From contig OX442423.1 in NCBI GenBank assembly GCA_949361645.1, positions 5,927,505-5,991,504 on the forward strand: DNA of 64,000 bases. The letters run 5' to 3'. This DNA is from Spongilla lacustris (lineage: Eukaryota > Porifera > Demospongiae > Spongillida > Spongillidae). Shown here one piece after another: positions 33,922-46,189 of the stretch. A model generated the notes under the pieces. That model worked only from the letters and a program-made list of their open reading frames with translations. It did not search any database and was not told where the DNA came from. Numbering within the stretch: the stretch's first letter is position 1; the number at the start of each line of letters is the position of its first letter. A program made the position numbers and the translations under genes.

Positions 33922-34167
33922 TATGTGATTGAGACAGCCATGGAACAAGGCTACTCTTCAATGAAGACTTAACAGGTAGAAGGAACTGTGGCTCTAATTA
34001 AAGGTAGGGATGTATTTGCTATTCTACCCATGGGATTTGGTAAAAGCCTCTTTTATGCTTGCTTGCCAGTGGTACAAATTGTAGCTTCATCACTGAAGGT
34101 CCATTCAATTACTGGCAAGTTAGATGATCCTGTACTTCTCAACCTTGCAGTGCGCATGCATGCCTGA
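33922..34167 (+). pseudogene. RecQ-like DNA helicase fragment with Walker A
   Basis: One frame reads GYSSMKT-stop-QVEGTVALIKGRDVFAILPMGFGKSLFYACLP. This contains the RecQ-specific Q-region (residues contacting adenine, normally ...Q...A-x-x-x-x-x-D-V) and motif I, G-F-G-K-S, the ATP-binding loop. The family normally reads LPTG-x-GKS; here Thr is replaced by Met. An in-frame TAA at 33970-33972 sits between the two motifs, and the frame ends at TGA 34165. No DEAH box or later helicase motifs follow. In an intact protein this domain unwinds DNA in repair, or in some mobile elements. Here it is a dead fragment. Confidence 0.7.
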
Positions 34168-34770
34168 GCCAAAGCCACACTACAAGCTAAACATTCTCAA
34201 AGCTTATAGAGTACTGGAACTAATTACCAGTAGAGGCAGCATACTTTTGCTCATTGTACACGGTTGTTTATCAGCATGAATTAAATTAAGCCCACTTGTG
34301 ATTATTCGCATTTAAGACCAATTACAGATAAGAGCACGATTATCTTATTGCACCATGTGGTATTATTTGTGAGCACCTTACTGTAATACGTTTGTACAAA
34401 AACTGTGTGGGTTTGGTACCCGACCTTCCGCTAGTACTAGTAAGCGAAGATCCGGCTACGTCCAACTAATTCGAAACCACACGCCTTACGTGCCAGCTAG
34501 GCTTATGAACTGTAAAGGAAAAAACAGTAAGCTAGCAGCTGGTCTCTATTCAGCAACTTCTAGATAGCAACTCAACAGGTTATCAGTAGATATAGCCAAC
34601 TATAACGCAGCTCGCTACTGGCGATCATTTATATCATTTCTGTGCTACAACGCATCCTTTCTCTCACTATAGGCTATATAACTATCATATTTAGTTAATA
34701 GCTTACCACATTTCTCCCTTTCCGATTCGTCTTCTTTTTCCTCCAGAAGATCGTCGTCGTGTCACATTTT
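34168..34770. other. No gene seen
   Basis: AT-rich sequence between the helicase relic and a transposon copy. No coding or structural signal beyond short direct words. Confidence 0.45.
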
Positions 34771-35891
34771 CAGTGGCGGATCCAGGGGGGGGGGGGGGGG
34801 GGGGGGGGGGTTGGGGGGGGTTGCAACCCCCCCTTTCAGACCCGTAATGAATAATATTAACATTCACTAATAGGAAACTCCGAACAAAAGAGAAAGATTC
34901 CTAAAGGCGCTTCCACACTAGCAAGGCAAAAAGGCTAACCGAATCGGCATTGCACATTAATTGTTGTTAACAATCACATGTATAGTTAGATTGCATGATA
35001 TCAATCGAGTCATTCTTACGTAAGCGCGTGGTGCTTATTTGCGTAAGCAAGGACGCCTGAGGTTTTGTCTTTACAACTGTATTCTTTAAATAACAAGCAA
35101 TATAGCTTCTGTGCTGATGCTAAACAAAAAGTATAATAGATGGCTTCTGAAGTTCAGCGTGCGCGTGCCTCGTGTAACGGACCCGCGATTTTGTCTTGTC
35201 TTGAACGCAAGCTTTCTTTGGCATTTTCGGTCAGTGCAGAAGGTTTTAAAATCTGCTCTACTGACGTGATTTAAACGATCGCTATAGCGATTGCTTGTTC
35301 TGTGATAGCGGAGTCGATTTTCTTTCGCTCGTCTCTATGCAATATGCAACCATGCATGAGGCGATGTAACTTAAAATTCTTCCGCTCCAATACGACAATA
35401 TACTACAGTATCACACTGCACTCTAAAGAACAAAACGGGACATTTATAAAAACTCGTACTGAAGTATGCATGCAGTATTCTTATTTAAAAAGTAAGCATT
35501 GATCAATCTACTATGATTTAAAAACATGAAAATGATCCTATGAGAGATCGAGGCACCGTATAGCATGGTGCACTATAAAGCAAGAGTACCTGTGGATCAA
35601 ATCTGCGCGCACATCCCAGAAAACTGTTCAAGCATCCGCTGAATTATTTGATTCATGAAAAGAATATACAATTTCCGTTTTGCACGCAGTTTTATGTAGT
35701 GTTTTGAGCCTGATATAATAAAAAAGCGTTGGCTTCTGGGGCTCCGCCCCAAACCCCGCTGGGGGAGCGTACAGCGCTCCCCCAGACCCCCTAGCTGGGC
35801 GGGCGGGTCCCCCCTCCCGCACCTCCCCCTCTTTAATTAATAATAATTCATTAACAACTCCCCCTTTTCAGAAATCCTGGATCCGCCCCTG
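34771..35891. mobile_element. 1.1-kb non-autonomous element, CAGTGGCGGATCCAGG ends
   Basis: Left end CAGTGGCGGATCCAGG, then a 40-odd-base G-rich run. The right end CCTGGATCCGCCCCTG is its reverse complement with one difference. ATTTT lies immediately outside both ends (34766-34770, 35892-35896). Subterminal GGGGCTCCGCCCC lies near the right end. The interior shows no transposase. The terminus type suggests a hAT-like relative, although hAT normally leaves 8-bp duplications. Confidence 0.65.
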
Positions 35892-35904
35892 ATTTTAATA
35901 CAAT

Positions 35905-36010
35905 GATGGGACCAAAAAAATCAGGCGATCAATTTTAGTCCGCCCGGACCATTTCCGGCTGCCTATTTTGGTTCGGGCGGACCAAAATTAGACGCGGACC
36001 GAAATATTCG
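35905..36010. repeat. GGTCCGCCCGGACC word repeat
   Basis: Words GGACCAAAA, GTCCGCCCGGACC and TTCGGGCGGACC in both orientations, related to the 32.7-kb block. It may be the far side of one element later split, or an independent copy. Confidence 0.5.
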
Positions 36011-36369
36011 TGACATGCCTTGAAAATTTTGCTGCAAGGTTGGAGCGCTAGACATCGTGCCATTGCATTATTGAAGCAATATTGATATCATGGTTTATGT
36101 AAACATGATATTCAGATATTGTTCCAGGATTTTATCAACCTGTTCCATGTTGCTATATCAACATTGGCCCAATAAAGATAACATATCAGTATTGGGTCAT
36201 GTTTCATATCATTAATGTACCAAGGTTTTTGTGTTTATCATCCTTGAGCCAATATTGGTAAGGGTTGGCTGTGTAGTACATTGATAAGTTCTCTGTGTGG
36301 GCATGGATAGTCAGGATAGACTCTACCCCCTGTTAACCTAGGAGACCAAAGCCTGCACCCATTCACCTT

Positions 36370-36697
36370 ACCCATTGTTATAGATATATAAAAATCAACT
36401 TGATTGCTCTTGTAGACCACAGTGTACAGACAGGTGGTGCCCAAGAGAAGTGAGCAATATGTATGGTGTGTGGGATGGCTATACACATCCCAATTAGCTT
36501 TAGGTTGAGCAGTGCTGTACATGACATGTGGGTCTGGGCCCCAGACACTGGCTGTCTTCTCTCCCATAGGTGTACCATTAAGATCAATGTCCAAGCCATC
36601 ATCAATTAAGCAGCCACAGGTGTTAGACAACCCTCCTCTCCGTGTCTCCATCATTGAGACTGCATCCCCCAGTTCATGTACACTTCTCAGGTGTGCC
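36370..36697 (-). CDS. Possible coding exon, unidentified
   Basis: A minus-strand frame is open for more than 100 codons from an AG acceptor-like site near 36697 to a candidate donor ATGG|GTAAGG near 36370. It includes NTCGCLIDDGLDIDLNGTPM and VWGPDPHVMYSTAQPKANWD. Composition is balanced and not repeat-derived, unlike neighbouring frames. I recognise no family, and function is unknown. Confidence 0.33.
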
Positions 36698-36737
36698 TAC
36701 CTAGTGACTACTATTCTGACCCCAATCCATTGGTGTC

Positions 36738-38178
36738 CTCCCCTCTCCTCCTTCCCTCCCCCCTCCTCCCTCCCCTCTCCCTTCTCCCTCCCCTCTCCTC
36801 CTTCCCCTCTCCCTCCTCCCCTCCCCCTCCCTCCCCCTCCCCTCTCCCTCCCCTCTCCCTCCTCCCCTCCCCTCTCCCTCCCGTCTCCCTTCTCTCTCCC
36901 TCCTCCCTCCTCTCTCCCTCCCCTCTCCCTCCTCCCTCCCCTCTCCCTCCTCCCTCCCCTCTCCCTCCTCCCTCCCCTCTCCCTCCTCCCTCCCCTCTCC
37001 CTCCTCCCTCCCCTCTCCCTCCTCCCTCCCCTCTCCCTCCTCCCTCCCCTCTCCCTCCTCCCTCCCCTCTCCCTCCTCCCTCCCCTCCCCTCTCCCTCCT
37101 CCCCTCTCCTCCCTTCCTCTCCCCTCTCCTCTCCCCCTCCTCTCCTCTCCTCCCTTCCTCTCCCCTCCTCCCCCTCCCCCTCCTCCTCCCCCTCCTCCTC
37201 CCCCTCCTCCCCCTCCTCCCCCTCCTCCACCCCTCCTCCCCCTCCTCCCCCTCCTTCCCCTCTCCTCCCCTTTCCCTCCCCCTCTCCTCCCCTTTCCCTC
37301 TCCCCTCTCCTCCCCTTTCCCTCCCCCTCTCCTCCCCTTTCCCTCCCCCTCTCCTCCCTTCTCCCTCCCCCTCCCCTCTCCTTCCCCCTCCCCTCTCCTT
37401 CCCCCTCTCCTCTATCTCCCACCTCTCCCCCTCACTCTCCTCCCTCCCATTCTCCCTTGTTTTTACAATTTCCCTTCTATTTACTGTACTGCACTAATGC
37501 CAGTCTGTTGTTTCTCCTTAATAATTCTGTTTACACTTATAACTACACTGTCAAAGTACTGCTCATACACGTCACAAGCACCTACAGTGGGTGCCATCAA
37601 GGGATGTATGCTTATAATAACTCTGAACATTGATAGAATGCCCTCCTTTTCTTCCCTGTAGCCACCAAAAGGCTTCCATAGACTCTGCAATGTTTCTGGA
37701 GCTGGTCTCTGTGGTGTTACATCTAGGCTATGTGACCGAACAAAGCAGCTGAAGCCGCATTATTCATAGCAAAGCAAAACCGTTTATTGTGTGATGAAAA
37801 AAAAAGTATGGCTGCATCTGTATGGTGTTTCTATTCACCTAATTGTGTGTAGTTTACGATGCAGCATACCAACCGTCTTGAGAATTTGTCTGTGCTTGGT
37901 GTTTTCAGCCTAAAGCTACCCCTTTCCCTTACGATATCCGTACATAAATTGGCTGCGCGTTATTAAGGATTGTGATATGAAGAGTGCGCATATGGTACAG
38001 TCTCTACTACGACGATAAACCAGTTAAATGGGAGGGATCAACGGGCATTCGAAGGTAAAATGAACAAGATACAGCTCTCTCAAAAAACGCCATTTTAATG
38101 AGGCCATGGCGCAATGGATTTTTACGGTATTGTCTAATTATGGACCCTTTTGTCCACCCGCAGAGGGCTGTGCGCTCT
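36738..38178 (+). repeat. Outer inverted repeat, left copy, with pyrimidine-pure tract
   Basis: Pairs in inverted orientation with 58033-59782. The left 710 bp (36738-37448) is almost entirely C and T (CTCCCTCCTCCCTCCC units). The remaining 730 bp is unique-looking and matches the complement of 58033-58780 (for example TTTCTGGAGCTGGTCTCTG and AAAACGCCATTTTAATGAGG). The long Pro/Ser/Leu frame and the opposing Gly/Glu/Arg frame across the tract are artefacts of composition. I see no transposase or termini. Confidence 0.82.
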
Positions 38179-38283
38179 GTGTACAAATATTAATTAACAA
38201 CTTCAATAAACAACGGCAAGTTAATAAAGACACCATTTTAACGCTGCATGCTTCTGTTTGCTGTAATATTTTATTGCTCCTAG

Positions 38284-39971
38284 TATCATCCTGTAGAACC
38301 AGTAAAGGTTGAGCATGTCAAACACAAAAAAATTACAGATAGCNNNNNNNNNNNNNNNNNNNNNNNNNNNNNNNNNNNNNNNNNNNNNNNNNNNNNNNNN
38401 NNNNNNNNNNNNNNNNNNNNNNNNNNNNNNNNNNNNNNNNNNNNNNNNNNNNNNNNNNNNNNNNNNNNNNNNNNNNNNNNNNNNNNNNNNNNNNNNNNNN
38501 NNNNNNNNNNNNNNNNNNNNNNNNNNNNNNNNNNNNNNNNNNNGGTTTTGTCAAGCCTGTGATACACATATCATGACAGACAATGCACAGGTGACATTCC
38601 CCAGTGTTTTAGTCCTTCACTTTGAGAGATCAAGGGTGTCTGATTTGCAGAAAGCAGAGTAGTGTTATATTACCAAGGTAGACAGAAAATGCAGTACACA
38701 TTTTAAAAATACTATAATTGCAGGCAATGTGAAATGTCTCATGCAAAAGCCACAGGATGTTCTACTTATGAACTATGTGCTATAGTGGTACTGATGAGGA
38801 TACGTAATGATTGTATTCTTGTATGTCATACCAATTTTACTTTCAGCTTCATCATGAAAAGTTTGCAAACAAGGGGCACTGTAAGGAGTATAAAGTTATT
38901 ACATGCTGAGGTACAATGCTTTTGTACAGATTCATGTATTGTCAGAAACAGAGATGAGTGGATTAGTTACAGTGACTCAATAGTCAGGAAGATATCAACA
39001 GCTAACTATAACTCATCCAGATATGTGCAGGTATTGATATCGTAATGTACATGTATCACTTGAAATGTTTTGCCTCAATTGCAGAATAATGTTTGTATTG
39101 CCATATACACTGCCCCTATGAGCACTGTGTGATATGTAGTTTATAATGTGACCCAACAATTCGTCGGTATGTATTTAGTGTACAATGTTTATTCAATTAT
39201 CAAGCTAATATAGCATAAAAAGACATTTATTTCTTCTACATTGACAACATAATATCAGTAAGTACAAAGCATGCATCATGTACAACACATTAATATAAGC
39301 TGTACATAAAGGTTATAACCCAGGAGAGTGATTACTTAATCATTGGCCTTAACCAAGTGCCAGATATGGTAGTTTAGGTTTATTATTTGTTATTCCAGAT
39401 CTGTTGTACTGATATCATATCAAAGATGATTGACAGTGTAAATAGTACATGTGTTACAGATCTATCATGCATATTTTTATTCAGCCCATTCTTCACAAAG
39501 ATAGCTCTGTTTCTGTTATAGCTAATGCAAAATTGGTAAGCAATGCTCAAATAATAATGGCGACTGGTATGTTAATATATATGCCTTACAGGTGAACTGT
39601 GGTTTATCTCAACAACTTGAACTTGCAATTGAGGTTCTGCTAAAACCTGTTACAAAACTTGTTATGCATATGTACCTTATACCATTTCATCAAGGTTTTG
39701 CACAGAGTACCAATTCCACATGCAATGTTCCAGTTGCAGAGGCAAGATCTCATAAGCTTGGTATCTGGGATGTGGATGGACTCAAAAGTGATTTCTGCAT
39801 ACTTGGAGTTAGTTATGCAGACTGCACATAAGGTGTGGATTGCATAACCATAGTAAAAGTTATACCTAAATTTGACTCCCACAGGAAGGGGAAAATATCA
39901 TGTGTTTTGATCCTTCATTTTTGCCCTCATTTAAGTCTAAGGGATATCAAGGTGTGAAAAGGTATTCAAAG
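38284..39971 (+). CDS. Multi-exon cysteine-protease gene: USP-like (C19) then Ulp1-like (C48) region
   Basis: Exons with consistent phases can be read as follows. 38284-38343 runs into the gap; about 38544-38637 follows it (FCQACDTH, then FPSVLVLHFERS, like the C-x-x-C and L-x-L-H-L-K-R-F blocks of ubiquitin-specific proteases). Then come 38724-38787 (YELCAIV), 38847-38880 and 38930-39030. Joining the last two makes LHHEKFANKGHY and EWISYSDSIVRKIS, the USP His and Asp/Asn boxes. Next are 39399-39437 (tentative), 39485-39535 and 39592-39633. Then 39740-39832 (GMWMDSKVISAYLELV) and 39885-39971 (CFDPSF, GYQGVKRYSK) match the start of an Ulp1/SENP domain. Introns are 49-106 bp apart from one of about 370-450 bp. 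The USP catalytic Cys region is not visible and may lie in or before the gap. The exon 38544-38637 donor is weak. Family roles: C19 removes ubiquitin, C48 removes SUMO/NEDD8-type modifiers. A single fused protein is inferred from strand, spacing and phase. Confidence 0.68.
38344..38543. other. Assembly gap, exactly 200 N
   Basis: A round 200-base gap is a conventional placeholder, so true missing length is unknown. It falls inside the protease gene, between an exon ending in HKKITDS and one beginning FCQACD. Confidence 0.99.
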
Positions 39972-40377
39972 GTTTGTATCAAATTTAACTGAGTACCATT
40001 ATTGATCAGTTTCCTGTTTATTTCTTATACAGGGTGTCCACGAATGAACGCAACGCTTTTGATTTTGAATAACTTTTGATAGGATGGAGCAAAATATCTG
40101 GTATTTTGAAACAAAGTTGGTCGGTTTCCTCAAATTTTTTTCCAATAATTTAATTAAAACATTATTAATAATGCTAATTAATTTTAATAAGCACAACAAA
40201 TTAACTGATTTAAAAGGTCGTCTGTGTTCAGGTATCGGTTGTGAAGCTTCGATCAAAATATTGGATTTTTTCCACCTACTAAACTGAAACTACGATCCAC
40301 TGCCTATTTTTCTTCGCATACGCATGCGCACACGACCTCGTCCTAAGACTTAATCTCATAATTAAATCGCTGTTATA

Positions 40378-40512
40378 GTCACGTGATAATACGGAGGCGG
40401 ATCTTTAAGCACTCAGACCTGATGCCCCACCTTCTAGTGGGTGTCACATCACGTGATACAATTCGAAGGCGGATGCAACTCCGTATGCCCCACCTCCTAC
40501 GTGGGTGTTGCG
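40378..40512 (+). repeat. Subterminal direct repeat with CACGTGATA
   Basis: Two copies of TCACGTGATA followed by GGAGGCGGAT or GAAGGCGGAT, then TGCCCCACCT and GTGGGTGT, start near 40379 and 40451. The same pair occurs inverted at 53070-53203 in the other arm. Subterminal repeats at this position are often transposase binding sites. CACGTG is also an E-box, so a regulatory role is possible. Confidence 0.72.
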
Positions 40513-41065
40513 AGTCCACTTTTAATTAGCTTTCTCTAAGCCAATTATCCATGTTTACAAGCATCGAATGTGGTGCGCCTCAATTAGCACAATCGCACAG
40601 AGAGGCAATGAACGGTGTGGTACGTACGGATTGATATGCGGTGCCATTCTGTGAGTTAGTGAATCTGAGACGCACACACGCGGGTTAGTAGACACGCAAA
40701 AATGAAATGTAAGAATTGATCACATACCTTCCAGCTCTCTCAGAGCTAATAATAGCCTATACCAGCGTCTCAAGCAGCACGCAGTAACTTGTGCGCAGAC
40801 CTGATTTTGTCTCATAGCTAGGCTACATGTATATCGCTGTGTCTACGGCTTAAAGAATACTTTTGTGTCATGTGAGTGCCATTTATGGAAGCCTCGTACC
40901 ATCCATATGTGAAGGGTCAGTGAGCATTCAAGCCTCCATCCAGTGCTGTTGAGGTTATCTGCTTAGAAAACCTCTAAGGGTGTGCTTTCATTTAAATTGT
41001 AACGTTGTGTGTTATTCCTTCAGTAAAAAATAACGGAATAGGTATGGGGAAAGTTCCAGTTTTAA

Positions 41066-42153
41066 AGAAAGACCTGTGTGCTTTGCAATCATGATGTGAG
41101 CTACCCTTAATTGTTGCTGGTTTTAGATGATAGTGTGCACAAATTCTGTTACTTAGAGTAAATTTATTTTAAAGCACTGACAAATGTTGCAAACCTCCAG
41201 CAAGGTTGTAGATGATTTGTTTCTGCTGTGCTTTACTTTCAATGCTCCATTTTTTGAAGCTCGTGTTTGAATGATATCATGGAAAGTGTGCCATTTAAAG
41301 ATAGGGTGTGCTTTAATTTCAATGCATAAAATTAAGCTAGATACCTCGTTTTAAATAACAAACCTATGTGCTTGCATCAAGTTGTAGCTATTTCCATATC
41401 ATAATGTTTTTAACCTTTGCTTATGGGTATCTGTTACTTTATGCTTGACAGCCTAATATTGCAACCTACCAGTTAGGATTGGGGAAAGATGAATCATGTA
41501 GGGACAGACTGTAGTATTTAAGTGAGTCGTGTTTTTATGTTAGGGGCCGATGCTTTCGTTTTACAGTATCAGTTCATGTGTCAAGATGATTTCATGGAAA
41601 GAGTACTAGTGCCGTTTAAAGATTGGGTGTGCTTTAATTTCAATGCATAACACATGGGTAGGCTCTCTTGTTTAGGAAATGCCTGTAGTTGTGATTTGAA
41701 GAATTGCCTTGGTATCGACTAATGCTGCAAGTAGGTTTAATTCTGATGCTGCAATTGGATTTCAGAGTAGTATCACAGCACCATGTTGTGTTTGCTGTTG
41801 TGATGTTGCAAGCCTACTTCTAGGTTTTAGATGGTGGATATAAGTGTTTGAGCCTTTTAGCTACTGCGTAACCAAGTCAATGTAGGAGTACTCTCTGCTT
41901 TAAGACTCAGATATTATTTGTCTATAGAAAAGCTTCACCGTCTAGAAAATAATAAATTACACCTGTAGGAACTCATCTGTAGGAACTGTAGAGTATTGAA
42001 AACATTACTGTTTGAAGAGATTAATGTTGTGAGCCATTTAGCTAAGTTCCCTGGACATTGTGCATAATTTCATACCATCCAGCAATGTGTTTGCACACAA
42101 AAGGATTTGAAGTATGTGCTTGGAAAATCCCTGTCTAAATAAGGGTGTGCTTT

Positions 42154-42249
<96 letters not shown>

Positions 42250-42900
42250 CGCGCGCGCGCGCGCGAAATGAAAGACCTGTGTGCTTTGCAATCATGATGT
42301 GAGCTACCCTTAATTATTGCTGGTTTTAGATGATAGTGTGCACAAATTCTGTTGCTTAGGGTGAATTTATATTAAAGCACTGACAAATGTTGCAAACCTC
42401 CAGCAGGTTTTAGATGATTTGTTTAAAGAGAAGCTGTGCTTTACTTTCAATGCTCCATTTTTTGAAGCTCGTGTTTGGATGATATCATGGAAAGTGTGCC
42501 GTTTAAAGATAGGGTGTGCTTTAATTTCAATGCATAGATTTTGAGTCTCATAGCTAGATACCTCGTTTTAAATAACAAACCTGTGTGCTTGCATCAAGTT
42601 GTAGCTATTTCCGTATCATAATGTTTTTAACCTTTGCTTATGGATATCTGTTACTTTATGCTTGACAGCCTAATATTGCAACCTACCAGTTAGGATTGGG
42701 GAAAGATGAATCATGTAGGGACAAACTCTAGTATTTAAGTGAGTCGTGTTTTTATGTTAGGGGCCGATGCTTTCGTTTTAGAGTATCAGCTTATGTGTCA
42801 AGATGATTTCATGGAAAGAGTACTAGTGCCATTTAAAGATTGGGTGTGCTTTAATTTCAATGCATAACACATGGGTAGGCTCTCTTATTTAGGAAATGCC
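41066..42900 (+). repeat. 1.2-kb tandem duplication inside the left arm
   Basis: AAAGACCTGTGTGCTTTGCA begins at 41068 and again at 42269, about 1.2 kb later, and following landmarks (AGCTACCCTTAATT, GGTTTTAGATGAT, AGGGGCCGATGCTTTCG) repeat in order. The right arm holds the same pair at about 51340 and 52515, so the duplication predates or spread with arm formation. Confidence 0.8.
42158..42266 (+). repeat. (GT)n(GC)n microsatellite in left arm
   Basis: About 84 bp of GT followed by about 25 bp of GC. The right-arm partner (51341-51403) is about 20 bp GC plus 43 bp CA, so the two arms have drifted in length. Another GT run at 43653-43710 pairs with CA at 49898-49950. Confidence 0.93.
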
Positions 42901-43652
42901 TATAGATCTAGTTGTGATTTGAAGAATTGCTTTAGTATCAACTTGCATCGTGATGTGGGCCTCTTGGCTAGTTCCAGATCATGTTGTTCTTAAATTATGC
43001 ATTAACAGACTTCTTTGTTATGTCGCAGTGTTTTAAAGCATTGAATAATGTTTACAGCTTCCAGCAAGGTTTAAAATGTTTGGGAAGATAGCAGTATGTC
43101 TTAAGACAACAATTACATGCATCATGTTGTGATCCTAGCTCTTAGCTACATGTAGTTCTCAGATGTTGCTATAATGAAATGGACTTTAGGAGATCCCTGT
43201 TGTGATGTTGCAAGCCTCCTGCTAGGTTTTAGATGGTTGGATATAAGTGTGGTGCATGTCCTTACATCAATAATATTGTGAGACTTTTAGCTACTCAGTA
43301 CTGCGTCACCAAGTCAATGTAGAGTACTCTCTGCTTTAAGAGACTCAGGTGTTACATGTGTATGTGTGCTCAGAAAAGCTCTGTGTTCTTGAAAATGTAT
43401 GTTAAAGCTACAAATTACATATGTAGGAACTGTAGATTATTGGCTGTTTTAAGAAAGAGATGTTGTGAGCAATTAAGTTCCCTGGACATTGTGCATGCAT
43501 GTGAGCACTAAGTATCTGAGGGTATGCTTTAATTTCATACCATCCAGTTATGTGTTTGCACACAAAAGGGTTGAGCATATTGTTAAAGTATGCACTTGAA
43601 AAACTTCTAGCTAAATGAGGGTGTGCTTTTATTCAAATGTTGTGAGCTTCAT

Positions 43653-43699
<47 letters not shown>

Positions 43700-46189
43700 G
43701 TGTGTGTGCATGTGCGTGTATATGTTATTGATGGTAGAGTCTGTTTTAAAAGCCTCAGGACTGTTGTTGTGGGAGGTTGTGAGTTCATTTTTGGTTACAA
43801 GCCTCTAGCTAGGTTTCAGATGTGTGGATAGATGTGTGGTTGCATCATGATCAGGTTGTGATTGAGCCATGTAACTAGTTCTAGATTATAATGTTTGTTG
43901 TTGTATATGCTTTAAGGCCCTCTTATTTAAATTGACTCACATCTTCATGTCATGGTGTGCCTATCAACTCAATGGTGTCAAACCTTCACCTAGATTTTCA
44001 TAGGAAAACTGCCATTTTTAATGAGAAGGAATGCATCATGTAGCAAGTTCCCATGTCATAGTTCTCTTGTTTTGTTATGTGAGCTTTCAATACCGGTCCA
44101 GTAAAGTGATCTTTGCACAGAATGATTGTACATGTAGCTGAGGTATGAAAACCACAGTGTCAAATCTGGGTGTACTTTAAAATGTAAAGTTGTGCACTTC
44201 TAGATGTGTGTTATTTTTAAAATAAGGTTAGAACACCTGTAGGTTTTAGATGAGTTGGAAGATTACTATTGATAAAAAGATCTGCTTTGCATCAAGATGT
44301 GAGCCTTATTGCTAGTTCCAGATGATAGTTTAAGCTGTTGCTTGTGTAATTGATCTGCTATTTAAACAAATTCTTTTGGTTTAAAGCACTGCCAAATGTT
44401 ACAAGCTTCCAGCAAGGTTTTTTTTTAACCATCCAGTTATGCAAACTAATTGTGCGTGGTGGATGGAAAACGTCTGTGTTAAATGAGAGTGTGGTTATGT
44501 TGAAATTTTGTGTCTGCGTGTGTTATGGTTTTATAGTAATTGAATATTTCTGCTTTAAAATACTTCTCTTGTTGTGACTTGAAGTTTTGATTCATGTTTG
44601 GAACCTTGCAAACCTCCAGCTTAGTTTCAGATGATTGTGAAGACTGCTGTTTTCATAGAGTTGTGGTTGCATCTGAGCCTTGTAGTTTGTTCCATATCTA
44701 CGTTGCGTATGGATGGACTCTGCTTTAAGGCTCTCTTGTTTTAAGTGTCTCATGTTTTCTGTTATGCCATTGTGTGCCCTTCAGCTACATTTTCATAGGA
44801 AGACACTGCACTGCACCTTTAGGAGAGGGCATGCATCATGCTTCCCAGGTCACAGGTGTCCAGACCAACATGTGGGTAGCTTTTTTGTTATGTGAAGGTG
44901 TACTTTCAATATGTATCCAGTAAAGAAATCATTGCACAAAGTGATTATCCATGCTGTGGAGGTATGAAAACTTGTGTTAAATGAGGGTGAGCTTTTATTG
45001 AAAATGTAATGTTGTGAGCTTTTAGCTGTGAGTGTTAAAAGTAAGGTTAGAGGTAGTCTCTGCATGCTTAAAAATACACTTGTAGGTTTTATATTATGGG
45101 GAAGGTTACAGTTTTAAACTATGCTAATTCCAGGTCATAGTGTGTGCTGTTGTTAATATCAAGCTGCTTAAAAAAATTCCTGTTGCTATGTTAGGGTTTA
45201 CGTTCATTTTTAAGCACTGGCAAATGGTATAAGCCTCCAGCAAGGTTTTAGATCATTTGTTTTAAGAGAAGGTGTGCTTTATTTTCAATTCCCACCCCAG
45301 ATCCTTTTTTGGTGCTTATGAATGGATGGGCTCTCTTCTTCTTAAATGCACGACTCAGACGAGCCTTGTTGTGATATGAAGGAGTGTTTTCATTACAAGA
45401 TATAGTTACAAGCCAGCAGTTAGGTTCACAATGCTTGGATTTAAGAGCGGTGCATGACATTGTTTCATGTTACAAGCCCATTGGCTAGTTCCCAGGTTAT
45501 GGTGGGCATCATATTTTTATGTGCTTTCATTTCATTGCATTGAGTGATGTAATACGTTGCACAAGGTAAATGTGTTTAAGGTAATATGTAATATTGTGAG
45601 TTTCTTTTTAAAAGAGAAGTCTATGTTTTACATGGTTATGAAGAAAAGAGGTGTGCTTTGCATGATGATGTTAGCCTCTTAGCTAGCTCCCAGATCACAA
45701 TTTGTTTATGTTGAGGGTATGCTCTTTTATTTAAGACACTCTAGGGTGTGCTTTCATTTCAGAGTATAAGCTAATGTGTCGAGCCTCTAGCTAGGTGTTA
45801 GATGATATGGAAGGCTGCTACATGTATGTTAAGAGGAGTGCTTAATTTGGATGCATCGTGAAGTTCTCCAATTTCATGAGAGGTTGTGCTCCAGTGATGT
45901 AATTTTTTCCAAGGTGATTGATGTACATGCCGTTTGAATTTTGTGCTAAGAAAATCCCCGTGTTAAATAAGGGTGTGCTTTTTATTGTAATATTATGAGC
46001 TTCTAGCTTTGTGTAATTCATTTAAAATTAAATAGTAGTCTCTGCTTAAATTTATATCTGTATGTGGGAAAAGTGCCATTTAAAGAGAGGGCTGCGTTGA
46101 TTCATCACGTTGCCTACATGTATGTATGGGTAGACACTCTCTTCTTTAAGAGACTCCTGTTTTGTGAGGGAGTGTCATTTCAAAGCATC

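Noticed and set aside
36512..37633. A 373-codon Pro/Ser/Leu-rich frame and opposing Gly/Glu/Arg frame
   Set aside because: Produced by the pyrimidine-pure tract; the inverted partner at 58.8-59.8 kb gives equivalent frames on the other strand.
38286..38662. Frames crossing the run of N
   Set aside because: The N stretch translates as X; only the flanking pieces are informative.
40084..40287. Frames of 67-89 codons found at both 40.0-40.3 and 53.2-53.65 kb
   Set aside because: Duplicated only because the arms are inverted copies; no motif, and the sequence is the transposon terminus. The short part from 53559 onward is the protease exon.
42038..42302. Thr-His and Cys-Val repeat frames
   Set aside because: Translation of the (GT)n(GC)n microsatellite.
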